Positions 43,817 to 52,621 of a stretch of 64,000 nucleotides of DNA are shown here, one piece after another. Position 1 is the first letter of the stretch, and each line of letters begins with the position of its first letter. The position numbers were made by a program, and so were the translations under genes. Origin of the DNA: Asanoa sp040676615. GTDB taxonomy: Bacteria > Actinomycetota > Actinomycetes > Mycobacteriales > Micromonosporaceae. Under the pieces are notes generated by a model. That model saw only the letters and a list, made by a program, of their open reading frames with translations, had not been told where the DNA came from and ran no database searches. The stretch spans positions 518,546 to 582,545 of the forward strand of contig NZ_JBFAPI010000004.1 of NCBI RefSeq assembly GCF_040676615.1. Reading direction: 5' to 3'.

Positions 43817-44434
43817 TCAGCGGGTGACGACGGGCTGGGCCTCGGCGGTGAGCAGTCTGCTCAACAGCGGTCTGTCCCGCAGCGACACCATCACCGTCGT
43901 CGCCGGCCGCGCCAGTGCGACCACCATGGCAGCGGTGACCACGGCGCCGACCGCGAGCCCGGCGGCCACGTCGTGGGGATAGTGCACGCCGACGAAGACG
44001 CGGGAGAACGCGACCAACAACGCGACGGGCAGCGCCCACAGACCCAGTCGCCAGGACGCGAAGAGGACTGCCGTCACGAACGCGCCCGCGATCGTCGCGT
44101 GATTGCTCGGGAAGGACCAGTCACCGGTCGGCGGGCATCGGTGCGCGATGATCCGTAGGTCCGGGAACCTTCGGCAGGGTCGCTCGGCGTCGACAACCGT
44201 CTTCGCCCATTCGCTCAGCCCGTACGCGGCGACCACGCCGACCGCACCGACCAGCACGACCGCCATCGAACGGGCCGGCGCGCGACGGGCACGCCAGAAC
44301 ACCAGCAGCCACAACACCGCGAGCGCGACGATGCCAAGGTCCGCGGCATCCGCGACGAAGCCCTGAACCGCATGGGGCGTGCGGTCGGCGAACTCGACAA
44401 CCTCGCGATACCAATCGCCAGCGAGCGACGTCAT
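43817..44434 (-). CDS. PAP2-family membrane phosphatase
   Basis: 205 residues from ATG 44434 with GGGAGG 7 bases upstream. The three phosphatase motifs are present: KTVVDAERP (variant KxxxxxxRP), PSNHA and SRVFVGVHYPHD. Five or six hydrophobic segments. It removes phosphate from a lipid such as undecaprenyl or phosphatidyl phosphate at the outer membrane face. A good -10 (TATAAA) lies about 30 bases before the start on this strand. Confidence 0.92.
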   Translation of the reverse strand: MTSLAGDWYREVVEFADRTPHAVQGFVADAADLGIVALAVLWLLVFWRARRAPARSMAVVLVGAVGVVAAYGLSEWAKTVVDAERPCRRFPDLRIIAHRCPPTGDWSFPSNHATIAGAFVTAVLFASWRLGLWALPVALLVAFSRVFVGVHYPHDVAAGLAVGAVVTAAMVVALARPATTVMVSLRDRPLLSRLLTAEAQPVVTR

Positions 44435-44631
44435 GCCCACCTCCCAGCGCAAACTGCCCTGTTTATAGCATTTTGTGGAGGGATGCACGCGCGATGTGGG
44501 CACGCCGAGGCGGAACGCGTGGAGAAGGTCAGGCGGCGGTCAAATCGCCGCGAAACCGGACCATCGCCACAAGACGCGAGGTACCTTCACGAAACCAGGA
44601 TCTTCCGTTTCTTCGATGAGGGCGGCTGTCC

Positions 44632-45807
44632 ATGAGGGTTTCGAGCGGTCTGCGGCGCTGGCCGTCCACCATCGCCGGCGCGGTTCTGGCCCTAGGTCTC
44701 GTCGCGGCCGGCGACAACACGATCGTGGCGGTCAGAGCCAGCGACGGCGGCGCCACGACGGAGGCGGCCGACCCGGACAGCCAGAAGATCGCCGATATCG
44801 TCGAGCAGAAGATGAAGGAACGAGACCTCACCAGCGCGGTGTACGGAGTCTGGCGCGGCGGTGAGCAGATCGCCATGGGTGCGCTCGGCGACTCCCCCAT
44901 CGGACTGCCGGCGACCTCCGACATGCTCGTGCGCATCGGCCAGCCGATGGAGCCGATGCTCTCCACCGTGCTGTTGCAACTCGACGGTGAGGGCATTCTC
45001 GACCAGGACGAACCGATCGCGAGGTGGCTGCCGGACTTCCCCCGGGCCGACCAGATCACGCCGAGGATGCTGGCCAGCAGCACATCGGGCGTCTCGGACT
45101 ACGTGACGAACCCGAACTTCCTGCAGCAGTTCTACGCGAACCCCTTCACGGGATTCACGGCCGACCAACTGTTGGCGCTCGCCGACGAGCGTCCGCCGCT
45201 GTTCGCCCCCGGCACGAGTTTCGCGTACGCGCACAGCGATCTCGTCCTGTTGGGTGAGGTGTTGCAGGACGCGACCGGAAAGCCGCTGGGCGAGCTGTTG
45301 CGGGAGCGCGTCCTCGACCCGCTGGGTATGAGCGACAGCAAGGTCGTGCTGACATCGCAGATCAGCGAGCCCTACCTGCACGCGTACACCAACGAGCGCA
45401 GCGTCTTCGAGGACTCCACCTTCTGGAACCCGACCGCCTTCATCCACAGCGGGAACATGACCACCACGGTCGCCGACGTCGCCACCTGGATCCGCGCCCT
45501 CGCGGACGGTCGGCTGCTGACCCAGGAGCAGCACGAGGAGATGTTGGCCCCGTCGACCGCCGGGCTCGGCGGGCTGACGAAGGACAAGTTCTTCGCCTAC
45601 GGCGTCGCGCACGACGGCAGCTGGTTCTTCATGAATCCGGCGTACGCGGGCTACGACGGTGTCGCCTACTACGACACGCGGACGCAGACGTTGATCATCG
45701 CCTACGTGACGCTGGGGCCGAAGGCCGACGCGGGTACCGACAACGCGCTATCGCTGGGCAAGGAGATCGCCACCCTGCTCGTCCCGGACAATCCGCCGGG
45801 CGTGTGA
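44632..45807 (+). CDS. Secreted serine-hydrolase (beta-lactamase-like) pseudoenzyme
   Basis: 391 residues with an N-terminal membrane or signal segment (about 12-27). The fold is class C beta-lactamase/PBP4*-like: LLQLDGEGILDQDEPIARWLP, ASSTSGVSDY, FAPGTSFAYAHSDLVLLGEV. But the SxxK site is replaced by QPME (Q104-E107, within VRIGQPMEPM), YxN is YAH (199-201) and the HTG/KTG region is degenerate. Both catalytic Ser and Lys are absent, so hydrolysis by the usual mechanism is not possible. It may act as a binding or regulatory protein at the wall. Frame and codon use look intact, so this is not simple decay. Confidence 0.85.
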   Translation: MRVSSGLRRWPSTIAGAVLALGLVAAGDNTIVAVRASDGGATTEAADPDSQKIADIVEQKMKERDLTSAVYGVWRGGEQIAMGALGDSPIGLPATSDMLVRIGQPMEPMLSTVLLQLDGEGILDQDEPIARWLPDFPRADQITPRMLASSTSGVSDYVTNPNFLQQFYANPFTGFTADQLLALADERPPLFAPGTSFAYAHSDLVLLGEVLQDATGKPLGELLRERVLDPLGMSDSKVVLTSQISEPYLHAYTNERSVFEDSTFWNPTAFIHSGNMTTTVADVATWIRALADGRLLTQEQHEEMLAPSTAGLGGLTKDKFFAYGVAHDGSWFFMNPAYAGYDGVAYYDTRTQTLIIAYVTLGPKADAGTDNALSLGKEIATLLVPDNPPGV

Positions 45808-45827
45808 CCCGCTCACCGCACCGCGGC

Positions 45828-46250
45828 TCAGGGTAGCTTCGCGATGTTCTCGTAGAACTGCCGGATCTGCTGCACGACGGACTCGAGCGCGTCGAAGTCC
45901 ATCGGCTTGGTCACGAAGGCGCTCGCGTGTTCGCGATACATGCGGGAGACGTCGCGGACGTCGTCGGAGGTGGTCAGGATCACCACCGGGATCGACCTCA
46001 GGTCGGGGTCACGCTTGAGCTCGACCAGCGTCTCGCGGCCGTCCATCCGCGGCATGTTGAGGTCAAGCAGGATCATGTCGGGGCGTGGGTCGGCGGTCCG
46101 GCGCAGGAACGTCAACGCCTCTTCTCCGTCGGCGACCCGGTTCAGCGTCGCGGGTGTGGCCACCGCTTCGAGCGCCTCGCGGATCATCATCGCGTCGCCC
46201 TCGTCGTCTTCGACGACAAGAATCCGCAAGGGTCCCGCTCGGCGTGCCAT
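45828..46250 (-). CDS. Stand-alone response regulator receiver (Rcp1-like)
   Basis: 140 residues, receiver domain only. Acidic residues in LVVEDDEGDAMMI, phospho-acceptor D63 in MILLDLNMPRMDG, Thr in ILTTSDD and Lys in FVTKPMDF. Such CheY-like proteins partner with phytochrome or hybrid kinases encoded elsewhere. ATG 46250 has GGAGG 5-9 bases upstream. No output domain and no adjacent kinase. Confidence 0.92.
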   Translation of the reverse strand: MARRAGPLRILVVEDDEGDAMMIREALEAVATPATLNRVADGEEALTFLRRTADPRPDMILLDLNMPRMDGRETLVELKRDPDLRSIPVVILTTSDDVRDVSRMYREHASAFVTKPMDFDALESVVQQIRQFYENIAKLP

Positions 46251-46390
46251 CTGCCCTCCGCTTCAGCCTCGGCATGCCAGCCTCGACATGCCGCTCACCC
46301 GTGGATGCCCCGCGAGTGTAGGGGTTCTCCGCATTTCATCGCCGCCTGGGCGGGTGAGTAAACATCCGGCGAGCCCGCCGGCGCGAGAAC

Positions 46391-46427
46391 GGCCGTCGCA
46401 CCCGGTGAACCACCGGGCGCGACGGCC
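46391..46427 (-). terminator. Stem-loop after the DUF3618 gene
   Basis: GGCCGTCGC-A-CCCGGTG pairs with CACCGGG-C-GCGACGGCC around a 3-base loop, with one A/C mismatch in a 17-position stem. It lies 16 bases past the DUF3618 stop on the minus strand. No U-tract, as is common in high-GC actinomycetes. The remaining 46251-46390 shows no gene. Confidence 0.6.
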
Positions 46428-46442
46428 GCCTGTTCGCGTCGG

Positions 46443-47093
46443 TCAGCTGCGGACCTCGTCACGCGCCTCTTGTGCGCGCACCTTGACGTCGTCGGCCGCT
46501 GAGCGACCCTCCTGCTTGACCGTGGAGGTCGCGTCCTGCGCGGTGGAGCGGACCGAGTCGACCGCCTCCCGCGCCGGACCCTCCAGGTTGGCCTTCGCTT
46601 CCTGCGCCAGGTCCTTGGCTTCCGACTTGAGCGTGTCGGCGTGCTCGGCGACCTTCTCCTTGACCGCGCCGGCCGCCTGCTTCTCCTTCTCGCTGGCGGG
46701 CAGCAGCGACGAGACCAGCCAGCCGAGGCCGAACGCGATCACGCCCGCGGCCAGTGGGTTGCCCTCGGTCCGGCGGCGGATCGCCGCCGGTGTCTCCTGC
46801 ACGGCGTCGGCGACGGTCGAGGCCGCCGACGAGGCGCCGCCGGAGACCGTCGACGCGACCGAGGTGGCCTTGTCGCCGACGGTGGACGCCGCGTTGCCGC
46901 CGCGGTCGACGACGCCGTGGGCCGTACCCATGACGGTGTCCCGGGCATTGCGCAGCGCGTCGCCGACGCGGCGTTTGCGGTCGTTGACCATGCGGCGTGG
47001 GCTGGCCTTGTAAGCGAGAGCGTCCACGTCGCCGCTCAGGTTGCTCCGGGTCAGCTCGATCTCGCGCCGGATCTGGTCCGGATCGGTGCTCAT
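46443..47093 (-). CDS. DUF3618-domain membrane-associated protein
   Basis: 216 residues. The N-terminal DUF3618 motif is IRREIELTRSNLSGDVDALAYKASP. A low-complexity Ala/Ser/Val helix follows, then one hydrophobic segment (GVIAFGLGWLVSSLLP) and a C-terminal amphipathic Lys/Glu/Ala helix resembling late-embryogenesis-like repeats. Function unknown; common in actinobacteria beside holin-X proteins and linked to envelope stress. Shares a TGATG junction with the holin-X gene. Confidence 0.88.
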   Translation of the reverse strand: MSTDPDQIRREIELTRSNLSGDVDALAYKASPRRMVNDRKRRVGDALRNARDTVMGTAHGVVDRGGNAASTVGDKATSVASTVSGGASSAASTVADAVQETPAAIRRRTEGNPLAAGVIAFGLGWLVSSLLPASEKEKQAAGAVKEKVAEHADTLKSEAKDLAQEAKANLEGPAREAVDSVRSTAQDATSTVKQEGRSAADDVKVRAQEARDEVRS

Positions 47094-47500
47094 CAGTAGC
47101 CTCCTGTGTCGGGCTTGAGGGCGGGTGGGATGTCCTTGACGGTCTCCGTGGTGCGGGGCAGGCCGCGCACGGCCCGCATCTGGTTGCGCGCGACGACGAA
47201 CAGCACGGCTGCCGCCACCGCCCAGATCACGGCCACGATCAGCGCGGCCCAGCCCTGGTCCATGGCGTTGGACAGCCCCCACCACAGCGCGATGGAGAGG
47301 AACAGCAGGACCATGTAGCCGGCCAACCCGGCGCCGCCGAACATGCCGGCCGCCTTGCCCGCCTTCCTGCCCTCCTCGCGCAACTCGGCCTTGGCGAGCT
47401 CGACCTCCTGACGCACGAGCGTGGACAGGTCGCGGGTGACCTCACCCATGAGGTCGCCGAACGAACGGTCGGCGGGGGTGCCCGGCTGGGTCGTGGTCAT
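47093..47500 (-). CDS. Actinobacterial holin-X (phage holin family) protein
   Basis: 135 residues from ATG 47500. An N-terminal helix (FGDLMGEVTRDLSTLVRQEVELAKAEL) is followed by two hydrophobic segments (about 55-75 and 83-103). This is the chromosomal Holin-X family (PF07332), not a lysis gene; no endolysin or phage gene is near. ATGA overlap with the upstream gene. Middle of the three-gene envelope operon. Confidence 0.88.
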   Translation of the reverse strand: MTTTQPGTPADRSFGDLMGEVTRDLSTLVRQEVELAKAELREEGRKAGKAAGMFGGAGLAGYMVLLFLSIALWWGLSNAMDQGWAALIVAVIWAVAAAVLFVVARNQMRAVRGLPRTTETVKDIPPALKPDTGGY

Positions 47501-48177
47501 GGCCGCATCCCGGTCTCCCACGGCCCACGCTCGACCGGCTGCGCCGGAACGACAGCGGGATCGCCGTTGGAACTCGCGTAGACAGTGCTCTCCGGGTAGG
47601 TCTTGGCCACGGTCGGGTAGCCGCCGGGAGCGGTGGACGCGGAGGTCATGCCGTTGCCGGCCGGACCGTCGTCGTGCGCGTCGGCGACGACGCCGCGGGT
47701 CAGGCGCCCGGCCAGCACGCCGAGGATCGCCGCGCCGGCCAGGAAGGTGCCGGGGTGGCGGCGTGCGAACTGCTTGACCTCGTCGACGACCTGGCCCGGC
47801 TCGCGCGCCTCGATCCAGTCGGCGACATCGGAGATCCGGCCGGACGCCTGCCGCGCCAGGTCGCTGGCCGGCCCGGACTGGCCGCCCTGGTCCGCCATCG
47901 ACCGGATCTCGTCACCGATCGAGCGGATGCCGCCGGCGGCCCGGCGCTGCTGCGCGCTGGCCTGGTCGCGTAGTTGAGAGCGGGTGGTGCCGTAAAGGTC
48001 GCGAGCCTGTCGTGCCGCTTCCTGCACGACCTGCCTGCCTTGTTCCTTGGCCGTCTGCGTGACGTCGCTGCCGGCGGCGACCGCGGTGCGGCCCACCTCG
48101 GCGGCCTCCGTCTTCGCCTTGTCCGTTGTCGACTCCTGGCCGTCGGACGGCGACCAGGAGGTAGCGGTGTCCGTCAT
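47497..48177 (-). CDS. Alanine-rich coiled-coil membrane protein, unknown function
   Basis: 226 residues. Long charged helix (about 15-140: AAEVGRTAVAAGSDVTQTAK, QVVQEAARQARDLYG, SIGDEIRSMADQ), one membrane segment (TFLAGAAILGVLAGRLTRG, about 147-165) and a disordered Pro/Ser/Thr tail. Actinobacterial homologs sit before holin-X and DUF3618 genes. AAGAAGGG precedes the ATG. First gene of this operon; its promoter is in the AT-richer stretch around 48250-48290, which contains ATTGT-CGGGA-AACAAT. The rest of 48178-48359 is empty. Confidence 0.8.
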   Translation of the reverse strand: MTDTATSWSPSDGQESTTDKAKTEAAEVGRTAVAAGSDVTQTAKEQGRQVVQEAARQARDLYGTTRSQLRDQASAQQRRAAGGIRSIGDEIRSMADQGGQSGPASDLARQASGRISDVADWIEAREPGQVVDEVKQFARRHPGTFLAGAAILGVLAGRLTRGVVADAHDDGPAGNGMTSASTAPGGYPTVAKTYPESTVYASSNGDPAVVPAQPVERGPWETGMRP

Positions 48178-48359
48178 CGGGGGGACCCTTCTTCTGGTGT
48201 GGAGCGGATGACCCAGCGGTACCCCGGCGCCGGCGGGTCATGCGGTTCACGCGCGGAAATAATTGTCGGGAAACAATCACCTCCCCATGACAACCGTCAC
48301 GACCGGTCCACGACGGACGACAGGGCCGCGGTGCCACCGCGGTACCTACCGTCGTCGGC

Positions 48360-48740
48360 ATGGAAACCAACGAGTCGCCGGTTCGCTGGCATGTGAGTCT
48401 GATCGGTGGCCTCAAGCGCCGCGGCGCGTGGCGGGTGAGCCGGCACATGGTCGCCGTGAGCGTGATCGGCGGCGTCAACGCCGACCTGACCGAGGCCGAG
48501 TTCGTCACCACCGACCCCATCCTGACGAAGGTCAGTCTGGTCGGCGGTGTGTCGCTGACCGTTCCGCACGACGTCGACGTCGAGGTCGGCGGCTTCCAGG
48601 TCTTCGGCGGAAGCCGCATCGAGCAGGCGCGGCGCACCGGACCGGCCACCCGCACCCTGCACGTCCGCAACTACGGCCTGTTCGGCGGCGTCCGCGCCGA
48701 GCGTGCCGTTGCGACACCGCACCTGCGTGGCACCGCTTAG
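48360..48740 (+). CDS. LiaF-like cell-wall-stress protein (C-terminal domain only)
   Basis: 126 residues. Motifs VSLIGGLKRRGAWRVSRHMV, VSVIGGVNADLTEAEF and SLVGGVSLTVPHDVDVEVGG match the beta-helical C-terminal LiaF/DUF2154 domain. The membrane part and the DUF1707 domain are missing, so it may be a soluble cytoplasmic or wall-sensing fragment. TACCGT lies 7 bases before the ATG, suggesting a leaderless mRNA. Divergent from the envelope operon. Confidence 0.82.
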   Translation: METNESPVRWHVSLIGGLKRRGAWRVSRHMVAVSVIGGVNADLTEAEFVTTDPILTKVSLVGGVSLTVPHDVDVEVGGFQVFGGSRIEQARRTGPATRTLHVRNYGLFGGVRAERAVATPHLRGTA

Positions 48741-48770
48741 GTCGTCGCGGATGTGGGAAGACTGTCGTTC

Positions 48771-49175
48771 ATGATGGCAAAGGCAGGCGGCGCCGTGGCG
48801 GTGGTCGCGGCGCTCGCGCTGGCGGGCTGCGGCGGGCCCGGTGGCCGGGAGGATGCCGCGTCGGCCGTGGCGGTCCGGCTGCTCGACGCGGTCGCCCGGG
48901 GCGACGGGGCCGCCGCGTGCGCGACGTTGGCCCCGGAGACACTCGCCGACCTGGAACAGTCCGCCGACCAACCGTGCGCGGCCGCGATCGTCGACGAGGA
49001 TCTACCGGCGCCCGGGCGGGTGATCGGCACCGACGTCTACGGGCAGTGGGCCCGGGTGCGGCTGGGCGACGACACGCTCTTCCTCGCCGTCTTCCCCGGC
49101 GGCTGGCGGGTGGTCGCGGCCGGTTGTCAACCGCGGGGAGACCGGCCCTACGACTGCACACTCCAAGGGAGCTGA
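48771..49175 (+). CDS. Small lipoprotein, unknown function
   Basis: About 134 residues. Signal peptide with lipobox ALAGC. The mature part has four further Cys (CATL, QPCA, GCQPR, YDCTL), likely two disulfides. The fold pattern (LLDAVARGDGAAACATLAPETL ... WRVVAAGC) resembles small NTF2-like lipoproteins of actinobacteria. ATG 48771 or 48774; GTG 48753 is possible. Followed after one base by the microprotein ORF, probably the same transcript. Confidence 0.75.
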   Translation: MMAKAGGAVAVVAALALAGCGGPGGREDAASAVAVRLLDAVARGDGAAACATLAPETLADLEQSADQPCAAAIVDEDLPAPGRVIGTDVYGQWARVRLGDDTLFLAVFPGGWRVVAAGCQPRGDRPYDCTLQGS

Positions 49176-49176
49176 G

Positions 49177-49260
49177 ATGCGGGCATTGTTCGTGACGCTG
49201 CTCGTGTTCGTGACCCTGGGCCTGGCGTACATCATCGTCCTGGGGGTCCTGCATCGATGA
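49177..49260 (+). CDS. 27-residue single-span membrane microprotein
   Basis: ATG 49177 with AAGGGAG 6-12 bases upstream opens a 27-codon frame: a short MRA start, one hydrophobic helix (LFVTLLVFVTLGLAYIIVLG) and the tail VLHR. It ends in an ATGA overlap with the DUF6766 gene. Good ribosome site, spacing and coupling on both sides argue it is real. Probably an accessory subunit of the DUF6766 membrane protein (inference). Confidence 0.65.
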   Translation: MRALFVTLLVFVTLGLAYIIVLGVLHR

Positions 49261-49931
49261 AGCGCTTCCTCAAGGAGAACTCGCTCGGCCTCACGTTCGG
49301 GGTGCTGTTCCTCCTCGTCCTCGTCGCGCAGGCCTTCGCCGGCCACGCCCAGTTCAACCAGGACCAGGTGGCCGAGGGGCTCCCCCCGATCTCGCTGGGC
49401 CGCTACGTCACGTCGGCCAGCTTCGGCGTCGACGTGGCGGAGAACTGGCAGTCCGAGTACCTCCAGTTCTTCCTCTACATCTTCCTGACCGTCTGGCTCG
49501 TGCAGAAGGGCTCGCCGGAGTCCAAGCCGCTGCTCGACGCCGGCCGCGAGTCCGACAAGGACCAGAAGGTCGGCGAACACGCCGGCCCGGAGTCGCCGCG
49601 CTGGGCCCGTGCGCCCGGCCCCCGGCGGGCGATCTACTCCAACTCGCTCGGCCTGGTCATGGGCGGAATCTTCCTCGGCTCCTGGCTGGCCCAGTCGATC
49701 GCGGGTGTGGCCGCCTTCAACGAGATACAGCTCAGCCAACTGGAGACCCCGGTCTCCTGGGGCCGCTACCTCGGCGAACCCGACTTCTGGAACCGGACCC
49801 TGCAGAACTGGCAGTCGGAACTGCTGGCCGTCGCGTCGATGGCGGTGCTCTCGATCTACCTACGACAGCGCGGCTCCCCCGAGTCCAAGCCCGTCGGTTC
49901 GGCGCACACCACGACCGGCGTCGAGGGCTGA
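49257..49931 (+). CDS. DUF6766 membrane protein with internal duplication
   Basis: 224 residues in two repeats. Each has NSLGL, a hydrophobic helix, a loop with SLGRY/SWGRY and an aromatic, NWQSE, a second helix and QKGSPESKP/QRGSPESKP. The repeats start near residues 8 and 128. So the protein has four membrane spans with twofold pseudo-symmetry. The strictly repeated NWQSE and GSPESKP motifs suggest a ligand or ion site at the repeat interface. Function unknown. Confidence 0.85.
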   Translation: MKRFLKENSLGLTFGVLFLLVLVAQAFAGHAQFNQDQVAEGLPPISLGRYVTSASFGVDVAENWQSEYLQFFLYIFLTVWLVQKGSPESKPLLDAGRESDKDQKVGEHAGPESPRWARAPGPRRAIYSNSLGLVMGGIFLGSWLAQSIAGVAAFNEIQLSQLETPVSWGRYLGEPDFWNRTLQNWQSELLAVASMAVLSIYLRQRGSPESKPVGSAHTTTGVEG

Positions 49932-49963
49932 TTCGCGAGCGCCGGCGTGGGTATCCACCCGCC

Positions 49964-51001
49964 GTGCGATTGCGACGCAGCGACACGAGCCGCCCCGGCT
50001 ACCAGCGACGCCGCCGCGGCAAGGGCTTCAGCTACCTCGACGCCCACGGTGCGGTCATCACCGACCGGGCCGAACTCGACCGGATCCGCGCGCTGGTGCT
50101 GCCGCCGGCCTGGGAAGACGTCTGGATCTGCGCCGACCCGCGCGGCCACATCCAGGCGACCGGGCTCGACGCGGCCGGGCGGCGACAGTACCGCTATCAC
50201 GATGTCTGGCGGGCCCAGCGCGACGCGGCCAAGTTCGACCACGTGCTCGAGGTGGGCGCGGAGTTGCCGAAGATCCGCGCGGCCGTCGAGCGGGACCTGG
50301 GCGCCCGCGGCGCGAGCCGCGAACGGGTGCTCGCGGCCGCGGTGCGGCTGCTCGACATCGGCTGCTTCCGGATCGGAGGCGAGGAGTACGCCAACGGCGC
50401 CGATGCCAGCTTCGGCCTCGCCACCGTCCGCCGCGAACACGTGACAGTGGCCGGCGGCCGCGTCCGGTTCTGCTATCCGGCGAAGGGCGGGCAGGAGCGC
50501 ACGCTGGATGTCCGTGACGACGGCGTGCGCGCGGTCGTCCGCGCATTGCTGTCGCGCTCGGACGACGGCCCCGAACTGCTGGCCTACCGTGAGGGCCGGC
50601 GCTGGGTCGACGTGCGCGGCGCCGACATCAACGCCTACCTGCGCGAGATCAGCGGGATCGAGGTGACCGCGAAGGACTTCCGGACGTGGAACGGCACGGT
50701 CCTCGCGGCGGTCACCCTGGCCGCCGCCGGGCACAGCAGCACGGCGGCGGCACGGCGGCGCGAGATCAGCCATGCGATGCGCGAGGTCGCCGACTATCTC
50801 GGCAACACACCGGCGGTGGCCCGCTCCGCCTACGTCGACCCGCGCGTCCTCGACCTCTACCGCGACGGCATCACCATCGCGGACACCCTGGCCGAGGTGG
50901 GCACGCCGCAGGACGACCACGACCGGAAAACGGTCGAGGACGCCGTCCTCGACCTGCTGCGCACCGGCGACGCGACGCCGACCAGCGCCAGGCCGGCCTA
51001 G
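49964..51001 (+). CDS. DNA topoisomerase IB
   Basis: 345 residues, bacterial/poxvirus-type topoisomerase IB, which relaxes supercoils by a 3'-phosphotyrosine link. Catalytic residues visible: R136 in CFRIGGEEYA, R240 in KDFRTWNGT and nucleophile Y290 in ARSAYVDPR. The N-terminal domain has YLDAHGAVITD and LPPAWEDVWICADPRGHIQATG (read in two parts). GTG start, no clear ribosome site. Its TAG stop overlaps the acyl-CoA ligase TAG stop on the other strand (CTAG). Confidence 0.94.
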   Translation: MRLRRSDTSRPGYQRRRRGKGFSYLDAHGAVITDRAELDRIRALVLPPAWEDVWICADPRGHIQATGLDAAGRRQYRYHDVWRAQRDAAKFDHVLEVGAELPKIRAAVERDLGARGASRERVLAAAVRLLDIGCFRIGGEEYANGADASFGLATVRREHVTVAGGRVRFCYPAKGGQERTLDVRDDGVRAVVRALLSRSDDGPELLAYREGRRWVDVRGADINAYLREISGIEVTAKDFRTWNGTVLAAVTLAAAGHSSTAAARRREISHAMREVADYLGNTPAVARSAYVDPRVLDLYRDGITIADTLAEVGTPQDDHDRKTVEDAVLDLLRTGDATPTSARPA

Positions 51002-52464
51002 ACAGCGGCGCGGAGTTCGCGCTTGAGGAGCTTGCCGGTGGCGCTCTTGGGCAGCACGTCGAGGATCCGGACCTCGCGCGGGCATTTGTAGTCGGCGAGG
51101 CGCTCGCGGCAGTAGGCGATCAGCTCCCCGGTGTCGAGCTCGGCGCCGGGCTTCAGGGCGAGCACCGCGACGATCTCCTCGCCCAGGCGTTCGTCGGGGC
51201 GGCCGACCACCGCGGCCTCGGCGACGGCGGGGTGGCCGTAGAGGACCTCCTCGACCTCGCGGGGATAGACGTTGAATCCGCCGCGGATGATCAGATCCTT
51301 GATCCGGTCGACGACGTAGAGGAAGCCGTCGGCGTCGCGGTAGCCGAGGTCGCCGGTGTGCAGCCAGCCGTCGGTGATCGCCGCGGCCGTCGCCTCCGGG
51401 TTGTTGTGGTAGCCCTTCATCACCACGTGGCCGCGGACCAGGATCTCGCCGATCTCGCCGACCGCGAGCTCGCCGCCGCTATCGGTCGCGGCGACCCGCA
51501 CGTCGACACCCCAGATCGGCTTGCCGATGGAGAGCAACCGGCGGTCGTCGACGCTCGGGTTCATCGTCGCCGTGCTGCCGGTCTCGGACAGGCCGTAGCC
51601 TTCCAGGACGGTGATGCCGAACTTCTCCTCGACGCCCTTGAGCACCGCCTCCGGCATCGACGCACCACCGCACGAGCCGATCCGCAGCGCCGACAGGTCG
51701 TAACCGCTGGTGTCGGCCTGCAGCAGCGCGTGGTACATGGTCGGCACACCGGCCAGCACGCTGACCCGGTGGTTGTGCATCGCCTGCAGCACCAGCGTGG
51801 GCTCGAACTTGGGCACCGCCACGATCGTGCCGGTCCGCCGGATCGACACGTTGACCACGCTGGACAGTCCGTAGACGTGGAAGAACGGCAGAACCGCGAG
51901 CGCGACGTCGTCGGGCTGGGTGTCGAACCGCTCGCCGGACAGCGAGCAGTTGAGGTAGAGCTGGAAGTGGGTCAGCTCGGCGCCCTTGGGCCGGCCGGTC
52001 GTGCCGCTGGTGTAGATGATGACCGCGGTGTCGTCGGCGTTGGTCGTCGCCGAGAACGGCAGCGGCTCGGCGTCGCCGAGATAGTCGGGCCGGTCGGGGT
52101 TGAGCACGACCACGTCGTCGGCCTCGATCTCGCCCGCCGACAGGTCGCCGGCGATCACCACACGGGCGCCGCTGTCGGTCAGGATGTGCGCGACCTCGGC
52201 CGCCTTGAGCAGGGGGTTCATCGGCACCGCGACCAGGCCGGCCTTGAGGATGCCGAAGTAGCACTCGAGGAACTCGACCCGGTTGGGCAGCATCAACGCG
52301 ACCCGGTCGCCCGGCGAGGCGTGCCGCAGGAGCGCACCGGCGGCCCGGTTGGCCGCGGCGTCGAGCTCGGCGTATCCCACCTTCCGGTCACCGAAGATGA
52401 CGGCGGTCTTGTCTGGCTCGCGGCGGGCGGATTCGGTGAGGATCACGCTCAGGTTGAAGGTCAC
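50998..52464 (-). CDS. Long-chain fatty acid-CoA ligase / acyl-CoA synthetase
   Basis: 488 residues, ANL superfamily. P-loop YTSGTTGRPKGAELTH, A5 motif EGYGLSETGS, A7/A8 GWLHTGDLGYRDADGFLYVVDR (in parts) and DLIIRGGFNVYPREVEEVL, catalytic Lys in KSATGKLLKREL. It activates a carboxylic acid as AMP ester then CoA thioester. GTG 52464 has GGGAGG 8 bases upstream; ATG 52533 would add 23 unconserved residues. The 157 bases before it hold only this gene's control region. Confidence 0.93.
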   Translation of the reverse strand: MTFNLSVILTESARREPDKTAVIFGDRKVGYAELDAAANRAAGALLRHASPGDRVALMLPNRVEFLECYFGILKAGLVAVPMNPLLKAAEVAHILTDSGARVVIAGDLSAGEIEADDVVVLNPDRPDYLGDAEPLPFSATTNADDTAVIIYTSGTTGRPKGAELTHFQLYLNCSLSGERFDTQPDDVALAVLPFFHVYGLSSVVNVSIRRTGTIVAVPKFEPTLVLQAMHNHRVSVLAGVPTMYHALLQADTSGYDLSALRIGSCGGASMPEAVLKGVEEKFGITVLEGYGLSETGSTATMNPSVDDRRLLSIGKPIWGVDVRVAATDSGGELAVGEIGEILVRGHVVMKGYHNNPEATAAAITDGWLHTGDLGYRDADGFLYVVDRIKDLIIRGGFNVYPREVEEVLYGHPAVAEAAVVGRPDERLGEEIVAVLALKPGAELDTGELIAYCRERLADYKCPREVRILDVLPKSATGKLLKRELRAAV

Positions 52465-52621
52465 GGCCGGCCTCCCAGCGGACGGGGCGGGATCAGTCGA
52501 TTCTGCGCCCTGCCGCGCCGCCCGTCGAGACATGAAGATCCGTCGCGGGTGGACAGCCGTCTCACAGCGGGTCGATGCGCGAACCGCACCCAGCCAGCCG
52601 CCCGGATCGCGGAACCGGCGC

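Noticed and set aside
47093..47500. Prophage signal from the holin-family gene
   Set aside because: Chromosomal Holin-X proteins are common in actinobacteria; no endolysin, integrase or structural phage gene is nearby.
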